Assembly (NCBI GenBank): GCA_900769175.1
Contig: CAAGFP010000130.1
Span: 1 to 8,026, forward strand
Direction of reading: 5' to 3'
DNA from: Lachnospiraceae bacterium
Lineage (GTDB): Bacteria; Bacillota; Clostridia; Lachnospirales; Lachnospiraceae
Length of the DNA: 8,026 nucleotides
This document shows positions 1 to 7,199 of this stretch, piece after piece. The translations under genes were made by a program, and so were the position numbers. The notes below the pieces were generated by a model. The model saw only the letters and a list, made by a program, of their open reading frames with translations. It made no database searches and was not told the DNA's origin. The stretch's first letter is position 1, and every line of letters begins with the position of its first letter.

Positions 1-742
1 AAATATACATACTGCTTTCACGAATGGAGTTTTCTTCCACAAAAGACTCCGTTCCGAATTCGGATAAAATTTCCGAAATGTGAAGAATATCATTTTGCAG
101 CAGTTTTGTTGTGTTCGTCTTTGCTGCCCGGAATAATTCTTCTTCTGTCTGCTCCCATTCCTTTAAATGCTCATTTCGAATCAGGATGGTCGCACTTTCA
201 AATCCTTCATTCTCAAGGAAATAATAATATACAACCGCCAAATCCAGATATTTCCTGTGCGGAACTTCTTTTAAAAGATTCTGATTCTTTTCATAATTAA
301 TGAGTTTATAGCAGATTCTCTTTCTTGCATTCCCGAAATCCAGAAAGAAATCCATAGACATTGACTGATTCATCCTGCATTTTTCATAGCATGCCCAAAC
401 CTGCTCAACAATTTCATCAAAGGGAGTTCCGTCTTTATATGCCTCATATAACATTTCCAGGTAGATAACCGGAGAAATATTTACATCTTTTGCCAAAATG
501 GAAAGCCCGACGACATGTACATTATTATTTTTCACCATTTCCTTTATTACAACTTCTTCTCCGTCTGATAATTTCTCTTCCATTTTTTCTTTTACACAGC
601 TGATAAAATCATCCATGCTCATACAGAAATTCGTACATTCTCTTTTAAATGTATGATTAAGATTATTATCAAAATCGGATTCGTTATTCATCATTTGAAA
701 TATAAATTGTTCTGTTATTGGTTGATCTTTGTCAAATTTCAT
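1..742 (-). CDS. DUF5688 family protein, 3' end cut off by the window
   Basis: Reading leftward from an ATG at 742-740, 247 codons stay open to the window edge, so the C-terminus is missing. An AGGAG (748-752) lies 5 nt before the ATG. The protein matches my recollection of DUF5688: MDDFISCVKEKMEEKL near residue 43, a KNNNVHVVGLSI strand near 71, an NISPVIYLEMLYEAYKDG block near 88, YKLINYEKN near 145, PHRKYLDLAVVYYYF near 161 and ATILIRNEHLKEW near 184. About 40 residues precede the usual family start; Met41 and Met43 lack a ribosome binding site, so the longer form is preferred. It looks soluble, with no signal peptide or membrane segment, and is rich in acidic and aromatic residues. Function is unknown. 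The gene follows efp but is separated from it by a terminator and a hairpin-rich block, so it is probably its own unit. I see no clear promoter. The reading frame is sure; the family name is from memory. Confidence 0.85.
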   Translation of the reverse strand, partial: MKFDKDQPITEQFIFQMMNNESDFDNNLNHTFKRECTNFCMSMDDFISCVKEKMEEKLSDGEEVVIKEMVKNNNVHVVGLSILAKDVNISPVIYLEMLYEAYKDGTPFDEIVEQVWACYEKCRMNQSMSMDFFLDFGNARKRICYKLINYEKNQNLLKEVPHRKYLDLAVVYYYFLENEGFESATILIRNEHLKEWEQTEEELFRAAKTNTTKLLQNDILHISEILSEFGTESFVEENSIRESSMYI

Positions 743-770
743 AATTACTCCTATTCTTATTGTTTTTGGG

Positions 771-973
771 GTGGTTTGGAAAACCACTGGTTTTCCAAGA
801 ACAAAGTGGGCAAGCCCACTTCAGCTCTCCAACCCCTCATTCATGAGGGGCTTGCTCCACTTTGCGCGCCAGATGCGTGTTGCGTTTTTCGCAACAATAT
901 TCCTTACGCATCTGTGTGCATCCTGCGGAGCATTTTTGTTGTATAGGAAACGAAGTTTCCTATACAACAAAAA
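771..973. repeat. Hairpin-rich intergenic block, probable dispersed repeat mosaic
   Basis: About 200 bp without a credible gene holds at least five inverted repeats. These are: 771-787 (7-bp arms, 3-nt loop) overlapping 777-797 (10-bp arms, 1-nt spacer); 804-821 (8-bp arms); 833-850 (8-bp arms, cccctcat/atgagggg); 870-914 (9-bp outer arms cagatgcgt/acgcatctg enclosing a 6-bp hairpin at 879-895); and 933-973 (19-bp arms). Part of it, about 855-930, is more GC-rich than its surroundings. Open frames crossing it mostly run antisense to efp. The packing of perfect palindromes is typical of REP- or MITE-like intergenic elements or of a structured RNA. The resemblance to repeats seen between genes in Lachnospiraceae is an impression from memory, not a search result. 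Confidence 0.6.
933..973. repeat. Perfect 19-bp hairpin, 3-nt loop
   Basis: Arms 933-951 and 955-973 are exact inverse complements around the loop gaa. The core of each arm is tgttgtataggaaac and its complement. The outermost pairs are T-tract against A-tract, arranged so that on either strand the run of T lies on the 5' side and the run of A on the 3' side. That is the opposite of an intrinsic terminator, so despite its strength the hairpin is not a standard one. Its edge touches the efp terminator at 973. It could act as an RNA 3'-end stabiliser, a recombination or repeat terminus, or part of the neighbouring palindrome block. Confidence 0.8.
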
Positions 974-1002
974 AGGCAATGAAAAAAATTTTTCATTGCC
1001 TT
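969..1002 (-). terminator. Rho-independent terminator of efp
   Basis: Arms 973-986 and 989-1002 (aaggcaatgaaaaa and its complement) form a 14-bp stem with a 2-nt loop; in practice the A/T tip would open. On the minus strand the stem runs into six T residues (974-969). It lies 26 nt past the efp stop codon, the expected place for a terminator of this gene. Confidence 0.85.
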
Positions 1003-1028
1003 ATAAGCTCAAAAGAACGTTTATAAAA

Positions 1029-1586
1029 TTATACTCTGGAGAGATATTCACCTGTTCTTGTATCAATCTTAATCTTATCACCGATTTCTACAAAAAGAGG
1101 AACATATACAGTTGCACCGGTTTCTACAACAGCAGGCTTACTTGCACCGGTAGCGGTGTCGCCCTTGAATCCGGGTTCTGTTTCTGTAATATCAAGTTCT
1201 ACAAAAAGAGGAGGTTCAATTGCGAAAACGCTTCCGTTATGGGAACAAACCTTAACCATTTCATTCTCCTTAACGAATTTCAATGCATCTCCTACTTCTT
1301 CTGCATTTAAAGCGATCTGTTCATAGTTTTCTGTATCCATGAAGTTATACATATCGCCGTCTGAGTATAAATACTGCATGTCCTTTCTGTCAATACGTGC
1401 CTGCGGACATTTCTCGGTAGGTCTGAAAGTTTTTTCAACAACACCACCGTTCTTAATATTTTTCAGCTTTGTTCTGACAAATGCAGCGCCCTTTCCGGGT
1501 TTTACATGCTGAAATTCAATAATCTGAAATACATTGCCTTCCAATTCGATTGTGATACCGTTTCTAAAATCACCGGCAGAAATCAT
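1029..1586 (-). CDS. efp: Translation elongation factor P (EF-P)
   Basis: EF-P binds the ribosome between the P and E sites and relieves stalling at consecutive prolines. The 185-residue product has the family's full length and three-domain plan: an N-terminal KOW-like domain (about 1-62), a central OB domain (about 66-126) and a C-terminal OB domain (about 129-185). The N-terminal loop HVKPGKGAAF places Lys32 at the tip, the site that is modified in B. subtilis EF-P (Lys34 in E. coli). The C-terminal signature KPAVVETGATVYVPLFVEIG and the ending GEYLSRV are typical. The start is firm: AGGAGG (1595-1600) lies 8 nt before the ATG. A terminator follows, and the 206-nt AT-rich gap upstream holds a plausible promoter, so it is probably mostly monocistronic. 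The Xaa-Pro peptidase gene that often precedes efp in Firmicutes is absent here. No modification enzyme is encoded in the window. Confidence 0.98.
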   Translation of the reverse strand: MISAGDFRNGITIELEGNVFQIIEFQHVKPGKGAAFVRTKLKNIKNGGVVEKTFRPTEKCPQARIDRKDMQYLYSDGDMYNFMDTENYEQIALNAEEVGDALKFVKENEMVKVCSHNGSVFAIEPPLFVELDITETEPGFKGDTATGASKPAVVETGATVYVPLFVEIGDKIKIDTRTGEYLSRV

Positions 1587-1640
1587 CGTTATTTCCTCCT
1601 AAACATAGAAAAATATTCATTCCATAATAATTCAACTCAT

Positions 1641-1669
1641 AGTTTAATATAAGATAGTTATTTTTTCAA
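1641..1669 (-). promoter_or_regulatory. Candidate sigma-A promoter for efp
   Basis: On the minus strand TTGAAA (1669-1664) is separated by 17 bp from TAAACT (1646-1641), matching the consensus hexamers at 5/6 and 4/6 positions. Transcription would start near 1634, leaving a leader of about 48 nt that includes the strong AGGAGG site. The DNA here is very AT-rich, so chance matches are likely; TTGTTG with TATTAA, also 17 bp apart, is an overlapping alternative. Confidence 0.4.
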
Positions 1670-1792
1670 CAACTATTTTCATTTTTTATGATTTTATCCA
1701 TAAATAAGGCTCTACTACATCATACAGGGTTCACAATACGCAAAATTAATCTTTTGATATTTCGAACATCCCTAAAAACGTAAGGCATCCTT

Positions 1793-2293
1793 TTATTTCT
1801 TAATATAACTATCATACTGTTTCAATACAATGTGTTCCAGGAAGCGTTTTAAAACAATCTGGATTTCTTCCCGTGAATTCAAAGGCTTCACCAGAATGGA
1901 CGGAATCCCCGTTCTCTTTGCACCCCAGACATCCGTAAATAACTGGTCCCCGACAAAAACGGTCGTGGATTTATCTGTACCGAGCAGCTCCATCGCCTTT
2001 ATATAATTGCGTTTTAACGGTTTGGCCGCAGGTGCAATATAACGGATTCCACAAAGTTTTGCAAAGGGTTCAACACGATCTTTTTTGTTATTGGATAAGA
2101 CCAAAACACCAAACCCCATTTTCTTTAGGGCATGAATCATGCGAATACATCTTTCGTCCGCCGGAGCGCCGTGAGGAACCAATGTGTTGTCAATATCAAA
2201 AATCACACCCCGGAAGCCGTCTTCATACAATTGATAAAAATCTATTTCATATGCGGAATCCAGATATTCATCCGGATAAAATATTTCAAACAT
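1793..2293 (-). CDS. yqeG: YqeG family HAD-superfamily (IIIA) phosphatase
   Basis: A 166-residue cytoplasmic HAD phosphatase with all four motifs. Motif I is FDIDNTLV with nucleophile Asp33 and acid/base Asp35; motif II is Ser67 in LVLSNN; motif III is Lys91 in AKP; motif IV is GDQLFTD with Asp116 and Asp121 for Mg2+. The region after motif I is short, without a large cap, as in subclass IIIA. Length and the opening (FYPDEYLDSAYEID) fit the YqeG family. Relatives include the yeast phosphatidylglycerophosphate phosphatase Gep4, so a lipid-phosphate substrate is possible but unproven here. The ATG lies inside the end of the ATPase gene (8-nt overlap), with GGAGG (2300-2304) 6 nt upstream, so translation is probably coupled to the transporter operon. 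No convincing terminator follows. Family assignment is firm; the substrate is unknown. Confidence 0.95.
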   Translation of the reverse strand: MFEIFYPDEYLDSAYEIDFYQLYEDGFRGVIFDIDNTLVPHGAPADERCIRMIHALKKMGFGVLVLSNNKKDRVEPFAKLCGIRYIAPAAKPLKRNYIKAMELLGTDKSTTVFVGDQLFTDVWGAKRTGIPSILVKPLNSREEIQIVLKRFLEHIVLKQYDSYIKK

Positions 2294-3914
2294 CCAAATC
2301 CTCCGTCTCTATCATTGCGGCGCGTATCAACTGCCTTGTGTATTCATTCTTTGGATTAAAGTATATTTCATATCGGTCTCCGCTTTCAAGGATTTTTCCG
2401 TTTTTCATAACATATACTTCATCGCAAAGCCGGAAAACCGTACGCAGATCATGGGATATGAACAGAATCGTAATTCCGCGTTTTTCACGAAGTTTCATAA
2501 ACAGTTCCACAATCTGTCTTTGTATGGTCACATCCAATGCCGAAACCGGCTCGTCTGCAATCAAAAGTTCAGGGGAAGACAAAAGTGCAGCACCGATTCC
2601 CACTCTTTGCCGTTGCCCACCCGATAATTCCAAGGGATAACGGTTAAGCAGTTCGAAGGGAAGTTCTACTTCCAAAAGAATTTCCTCAATTCGTTTCCTG
2701 ATTTCTTCTTTATTTCGAATTCCCTGCAAAACCAATGCTTCTCTTAATATCCATCCAACCTTTTTCGATGGGTTTAAGGAACTGAAGCTATCCTGAAAAA
2801 CCATGGCACACTTAGGAAAGCCTTCTCTGTTTTTCTGGTCTCCCAAAAGACCGGCAATGCATTTGGCCAGAGTCGATTTCCCGGAACCGGATTCTCCTAC
2901 GAGAGCGCAGATATCTCCTTTATGAAGCGTGAGTGAAATATCACGGATTCCCCATCTTTCCGTTCGCTCAGGCTTTTTCGTACCGGTTGTTGATTCCTTT
3001 TTGCAAAAGAAGCTTCCCATATCCGATAACTTCGTTAATTTATGATTATCATAATAAAATGAATAATGCTCAATTGCCAATAGAGTATCTGCCGTTTTCT
3101 TATTCTCTATCGCATTTTGATTATAATCGTCTTTCGATAGTTTCGCAGGAATTGCATCCACCAGTTTTTGGGTATAGGCATTTTGCGGAGAACAAAAAAT
3201 CTCTTTGACACTGCCCCTCTCAACAATCTCTCCATCCTTCATCACACATACATTCGTACAGATTGCTTTCACAAGTGATAAATCGTGAGAAATGAAAAGA
3301 ATGGAACAGCCGTATTTTTTATGAAGCTCTTTTAACAAAGAAATAATTTCTTCCTGAATCGTTACATCCAAGGCTGTGGTCGGCTCATCTGCAATCAAAA
3401 GCTTCGGTCTGGTGATGATGGCTGCAGCAATCAGGCATCGCTGTCTCATTCCGCCGGATAATTCAAACGGATAGGAATCATAAATCCGTTCCGGTTCGGG
3501 AAGCTTGACCTCCTGCAGGGTTTCTAAAACACGTTCTTTGATTTCTTCTTTTGAGAGTGTTGTATGAATTCTTAACGCCTCTCCCACCTGCCAGCCGATC
3601 GTCCTTAACGGATTGAGAGATGCTAAAGGATCCTGAAAAATCATGCCTACACTGTTTCCCTGTAAAAGCCTTAATTTTTTGCGCTCCTGTGTCACGAAGT
3701 CCGAGCCCTGAAAGAGAATTTCTCCCGTCACCTTCGTATAGTTTCTCTTAATCAAACCCGCAATTGCAAGTGCTGTCTGACTTTTTCCGGAACCCGATTC
3801 CCCTACAAGTCCAAGGATTTCTCCCTGCTTCATGGTAAAACTTACCCGGTTCACCGCTTTAAACGGAACTTCTTCATCATGAAATTCAATGGTCAGATTA
3901 TTTACGGTAAGCAC
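2286..3914 (-). CDS. Peptide-type ABC transporter ATPase, two fused ATP-binding domains (DppD–DppF-like)
   Basis: This 542-residue cytoplasmic protein powers the importer encoded upstream. Domain 1 (about 1-255) has Walker A GESGSGKS (38-45), Q-loop Gln94, signature LSGGM (152-156), Walker B LLIADE with Glu177, and switch His210. Domain 2 (about 278-542) repeats these: Walker A 340-347, Gln374, LSGGQ (430-434), Glu455, His488. Both ATPase sites look intact. Most Opp/Dpp systems encode the two subunits separately; here they are joined by a charged linker (about 256-277), and domain 2 has a low-complexity insert near 300-320. The usual OppD/DppD C-terminal cysteine motif, which can hold a 4Fe-4S cluster, is missing after both domains. 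The start is GTG, inside the end of the upstream permease gene (17-nt overlap). The protein ends overlapping yqeG. The substrate cannot be inferred from this subunit. Confidence 0.95.
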   Translation of the reverse strand: MLTVNNLTIEFHDEEVPFKAVNRVSFTMKQGEILGLVGESGSGKSQTALAIAGLIKRNYTKVTGEILFQGSDFVTQERKKLRLLQGNSVGMIFQDPLASLNPLRTIGWQVGEALRIHTTLSKEEIKERVLETLQEVKLPEPERIYDSYPFELSGGMRQRCLIAAAIITRPKLLIADEPTTALDVTIQEEIISLLKELHKKYGCSILFISHDLSLVKAICTNVCVMKDGEIVERGSVKEIFCSPQNAYTQKLVDAIPAKLSKDDYNQNAIENKKTADTLLAIEHYSFYYDNHKLTKLSDMGSFFCKKESTTGTKKPERTERWGIRDISLTLHKGDICALVGESGSGKSTLAKCIAGLLGDQKNREGFPKCAMVFQDSFSSLNPSKKVGWILREALVLQGIRNKEEIRKRIEEILLEVELPFELLNRYPLELSGGQRQRVGIGAALLSSPELLIADEPVSALDVTIQRQIVELFMKLREKRGITILFISHDLRTVFRLCDEVYVMKNGKILESGDRYEIYFNPKNEYTRQLIRAAMIETEDLDV

Positions 3915-4704
3915 GGTTTAGCGCCCCTCCTTCACTTAAAAGACCTAGCCCAAGCAACATCACAATTAAAACAAATCCGGGGAAAAAGACATAAAACGGA
4001 GCCTGTCTTAAATAGGACTGGGCATCCGCAATCATTCCTCCGAGACTGCAAAGGGGTGCTTCCACACCAACTCCCAAATAACTTAATCCCGCTTCCGCAA
4101 GGCAGATATTATTAAATGCAATAAAAATACAGGTCAGAAGCGTAGGAGCAACATTCGGAAGAATGTGAACAAAAAGAATCCGGACCGGTCCCGCTCCCAT
4201 AAGCCGCGCTGCTTTCACATAATCCATTTCTTTTTGCTTGATAAATTCCGTCCGCATCATTTTTGCAAAACTCGGAGCTGCTGCAAGACCTAAGGCAACA
4301 ATCACATTTCCGGTTCCCTTTCCCAGCACTCCGATAAATACCAATGACAGAATAATACTTGGGATTGCAAACAATACATCCATAATACGCATGATAACAA
4401 CATCTGTAATTCCGCCAAAATATCCGGTCAATGCTCCGGATATGGTACCGATTGTAGCGCCGATCAAAACCGAAAGCGTGGATATATACAAGGTCATGCG
4501 AAGTCCCGACTGAACCCTTGCAAAGATATCTCTTCCGAAATTATCACATCCAAACCAATGTGAAGCGCTTGGTTTCGCAAGCTTGTTCGCAAGATCCATC
4601 TCATTTACTTTATCCGGATTCACAAAGAAACCAACCAATAAAAAGATGAGAATCATTCCGCAGATAATCAGTCCGATATAAAATGTTTTACCTCTTTTTT
4701 TCAT
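3898..4704 (-). CDS. Peptide-type ABC transporter permease (DppC/OppC-like)
   Basis: One of the two membrane subunits of the importer, 268 residues. It has an N-terminal membrane helix (about 8-28), then the short extracytoplasmic stretch and motif HWFGCDNFGRDIFARVQSG (49-67) that marks the DppC type. Helices follow at about 71-94, 103-127, 131-150, 187-210 and 235-258. The EAA-type coupling loop, which contacts the ATPase, is DYVKAARLMGAG (161-172). In the GRD motif a cysteine (Cys53) replaces the more usual threonine of GTD. The start ATG shares one base with the preceding permease's TAA (TAATG), with a G-rich ribosome binding site a few bases upstream, so the two permeases are translationally coupled. 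Its 3' end overlaps the ATPase gene by 17 nt. Family and role are clear; the ligand is not. Confidence 0.95.
   Translation of the reverse strand: MKKRGKTFYIGLIICGMILIFLLVGFFVNPDKVNEMDLANKLAKPSASHWFGCDNFGRDIFARVQSGLRMTLYISTLSVLIGATIGTISGALTGYFGGITDVVIMRIMDVLFAIPSIILSLVFIGVLGKGTGNVIVALGLAAAPSFAKMMRTEFIKQKEMDYVKAARLMGAGPVRILFVHILPNVAPTLLTCIFIAFNNICLAEAGLSYLGVGVEAPLCSLGGMIADAQSYLRQAPFYVFFPGFVLIVMLLGLGLLSEGGALNRAYRK
3924..3930 (-). promoter_or_regulatory. Ribosome binding site that fixes the GTG start of the fused ATPase gene
   Basis: The minus strand reads GGAGGGG here, inside the last codons of the permease gene. The GGAGG core ends 11 nt before the GTG at 3914-3912, a little longer than ideal. 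No in-frame ATG lies nearby; the next Met is residue 28, which would remove the first beta strands of the nucleotide-binding fold. The GTG is therefore the best start. Confidence 0.7.
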
Positions 4705-5651
4705 TATACGGACCCCCTTACTCTGGGATCAATCATCGTGTAGATGAAATCCGTAATCATTGATAAAACTACAATCAGCAATGCAATCAGCATCACAATG
4801 GCTTCCACAACCGGATAATCCCTACCCGAAATAGCCGTAACCAGACATTTTCCAAGCCCCGGTATTCCAAAGGTCTGCTCCACAATGATACCGGAAGCAA
4901 TCATATCAGCCAGAAGCATTCCGATAAACGTAATGGTCGGCATAATTGCATTTTTCAATACATGTTTATACATAAGTCCTGTCGTTGAATTTCCGCGGCT
5001 GTATGCAGTCTGTGCATAATCCTTTGCTGCCTCGTCCAGAATATTTCCGCGTAAAAGACGGATACACATTGCGCATTTGGGCAGAGCAAGTGCAATTGAA
5101 GGACAAATTAAATAAACAATGAATTTCCAGAAATCCCGGTCGTAGGAAACAAAGGCACCGGGAGAAAACCATTTCAATACAATACCGAAAACGAAGGTCA
5201 GAAAAATACCCACAAGAAACGAAGGAAACGCCATCATAATCTGTGATAATACACTGATTACCTGGTCTGCGATTCCTCCGACATGCTTTGCGGTATAGAT
5301 TCCAATCGGAACGGAAAAGACAATCACCCAGATGATTGCCATGAAAGACATTGTCAGATTGATTGGGATTTTATCCACAATTAAATCCGCCACGGAACAA
5401 TTATAGGTATAAGAATTCCCGAAATTCCCCCGCAAAAGCCCTGTTACCCATTTAAAATACCGAACCGGAAACGGATGATTTAATCCCATTTCTTCTCTTA
5501 GCATCTCCACTCTTTCAGGAGTGGCCTCCGTCCCTAATTTGTTTAAAGCCGGATCTCCCGGGATGATTTCAAACATGAAAAAAACAACAAAAGAGACCAC
5601 AAGAAGCGTCCCAATCAGTATCAGTAATTTTCTGATCAAGTTTTTCGCCAT
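4704..5651 (-). CDS. Peptide-type ABC transporter permease (DppB/OppB-like)
   Basis: The partner membrane subunit, 315 residues, normal for the DppB type. The first helix (about 8-28) is followed by the hallmark IIPGDPA (29-35), then LREEMGLNHPFPVRYFKWV and LLRGNFGNSY in the extracytoplasmic segment. About five further helices follow. The coupling loop lies in the stretch beginning LDEAAKDYAQTAYSRG, and the C-terminal block has EQTFGIPGLGKCLVTAISGRDYPVVEA and ends YTMIDPRVR, both typical. The ATG has AGGAGG 8 nt upstream. The gap to the substrate-binding gene is only 24 nt with no terminator hairpin, and its stop overlaps the next ATG by one base. It should pair with the DppC-like subunit as a heterodimeric channel. 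Confidence 0.95.
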   Translation of the reverse strand: MAKNLIRKLLILIGTLLVVSFVVFFMFEIIPGDPALNKLGTEATPERVEMLREEMGLNHPFPVRYFKWVTGLLRGNFGNSYTYNCSVADLIVDKIPINLTMSFMAIIWVIVFSVPIGIYTAKHVGGIADQVISVLSQIMMAFPSFLVGIFLTFVFGIVLKWFSPGAFVSYDRDFWKFIVYLICPSIALALPKCAMCIRLLRGNILDEAAKDYAQTAYSRGNSTTGLMYKHVLKNAIMPTITFIGMLLADMIASGIIVEQTFGIPGLGKCLVTAISGRDYPVVEAIVMLIALLIVVLSMITDFIYTMIDPRVRGSV

Positions 5652-5675
5652 TGTGGTCTCCTCCTTTATGCCCGG

Positions 5676-7199
5676 CTAATTTGCGGGGCGAAGTTTTGAT
5701 ACGTCAAGAATATATGCAGGATAGAATTGGTATCCGGTATAATTCTTTCTTAAAGCAACAAATTCAGGCAGGTCCTGAATATAAACATTTGCAGGTTCTT
5801 TCGCAAGAATTTCGGCACACTGTTTATAAAGTACGGTCCTCTTTTCCTCATCGGTCTCCAGAGTCGCCTGCTCATACAATTTATCATATTCTGGATTGGA
5901 ATAATTCGTAAAATTGTTGGAAGCATCGGATGTGAATCTGGAAAGAAGAGCAGATGCCGTTAACTGGGATGCATCCACGCCGATAACCGTTGCTTCGTAA
6001 TTTCTTCCGACATAAGTATCGGACAGCCAGGTATTCCAGTCAACCTGTTCAATTGTAACCTCAATTCCTACCTTCGCAAGCTGGTTTGCAACCGTAAGTG
6101 CGGTATCAACATGCTGCTGGTAATTGGACGGAACGGTAATTGAAAATGCGAATCCGTCCGGATATCCGGCCTCTTCAAGCAATTCTTTTGCTTTCGCTTC
6201 ATCATGCGGATATAAATCGGAAAGTGTTTCATCATAATATTTTTTGAAGTTCGGATATATGCTTGTACCGATTTTCGTACCTTTCCCATCTGAAACAAAG
6301 CCCAGAATCTCATCCTTGTCAATCGCATAACACATTGCTTCAACAACCAAAGGATTGGAAAAGGGTTCAAATGCATGGTTTAAATAAACTCCCTGAACCA
6401 GATTCATCGTTCCCTCAAGAATTTCAAACTCTTCCTGTCCGATTTCATTGATCTGGGCAGTATTTAAATGAATACACATATCAATACTTCCGCCGTTTAA
6501 TTCCATCGCAATGGTATCCGGATTATCACATACTTTAAAAGTTACATTCTTTAAATATGCAGCTTCGCCCCAATATTCATCAAAGCGTTCCATTTCCACC
6601 TTTTCCATCGGGGTTTTGGATACAAATTTATACGGACCGGTTCCGATTGCCACCGTCTGCGGTGTCTCATTATAAGCAGGAATAATTGCTGCTCCCACTG
6701 TTGCAAGGGAACTTAAAAAGTCCGCATCGGACTCAATCAGAGTAATTACAACCGTTTTCTCATCCACTGACTCCACACTCCGGATATTAGAAAACGCCGC
6801 TATCGAAGGATTTCCATTCTCGATATCGGCGCATTTTTCAATCGAATAAACAACGTCCTCAACCGTAACAGGATTTCCGTCGTGGAACTTAATACCCTCT
6901 CTCAGGGTAAATTCAAATCGTTTCTTATCTTCGGATACTTTTACATCTCCTGCTACTGCGGGCACAATATTCCCTTCGGAATCCGGTTTCATCAAACCTT
7001 CAAACACATTGAAGAAGATTTCTTTTGTTCCTGCCGCCACCATATTGTGAGGGTCAAGACAGTCTTCAACGTCCTGGGTGATTCCGATTGTGATTGACGA
7101 AAGAGCATCATCTTTCTTATCACCTGTACATGCGCACAGTGCAATAGCAAGCGAAAGCATCACAATGAAGAGTAAGAAAAATCTACTTTTTTTCTTCAT
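5676..7199 (-). CDS. Peptide-type ABC transporter substrate-binding lipoprotein (family 5)
   Basis: The extracytoplasmic receptor that hands substrate to the two permeases encoded next. With the ATG at 7199-7197 it has 507 residues. The N-terminus MKKKSRFFLLFIVMLSLAIA leads to the lipobox LCAC, so Cys24 should be the lipidated first residue of the mature protein. Family hallmarks follow: NVFEGL (64-69), FTLREGIKFHDG (97-108), VEDVVYSIEK (113-122) and GTGPYKF (186-192). A TTG eight codons upstream (7223) would give 515 residues with a more basic N-terminus. I prefer the ATG because it gives a textbook lipoprotein signal, though its purine-rich AAGGA is about 12 nt upstream, slightly far. It is the first gene of the operon, behind a good promoter and a 127-nt leader. 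Ligand could be di- or oligopeptide; nickel or other ligands of this family cannot be excluded. Confidence 0.94.
   Translation of the reverse strand: MKKKSRFFLLFIVMLSLAIALCACTGDKKDDALSSITIGITQDVEDCLDPHNMVAAGTKEIFFNVFEGLMKPDSEGNIVPAVAGDVKVSEDKKRFEFTLREGIKFHDGNPVTVEDVVYSIEKCADIENGNPSIAAFSNIRSVESVDEKTVVITLIESDADFLSSLATVGAAIIPAYNETPQTVAIGTGPYKFVSKTPMEKVEMERFDEYWGEAAYLKNVTFKVCDNPDTIAMELNGGSIDMCIHLNTAQINEIGQEEFEILEGTMNLVQGVYLNHAFEPFSNPLVVEAMCYAIDKDEILGFVSDGKGTKIGTSIYPNFKKYYDETLSDLYPHDEAKAKELLEEAGYPDGFAFSITVPSNYQQHVDTALTVANQLAKVGIEVTIEQVDWNTWLSDTYVGRNYEATVIGVDASQLTASALLSRFTSDASNNFTNYSNPEYDKLYEQATLETDEEKRTVLYKQCAEILAKEPANVYIQDLPEFVALRKNYTGYQFYPAYILDVSKLRPAN

Noticed and set aside
933..973. Hairpin as a bidirectional terminator
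   Set aside because: No T-run follows the stem on either strand; A-runs do.
729..1310. 193-codon plus-strand open frame
   Set aside because: It runs antisense through efp and across the palindrome block, has no ribosome binding site and resembles no family; its product is a low-complexity mix typical of a shadow frame.
1782..1792. Possible terminator after yqeG
   Set aside because: The stem is only 4 bp (aagg/cctt) and its T-run is displaced by three bases; a second candidate at 1741-1756 is a pure A/T 5-bp stem. Neither is credible.
2032..2640. 202-codon plus-strand open frame
   Set aside because: It is antisense to both yqeG and the ATPase gene, which have full motif sets on the other strand.
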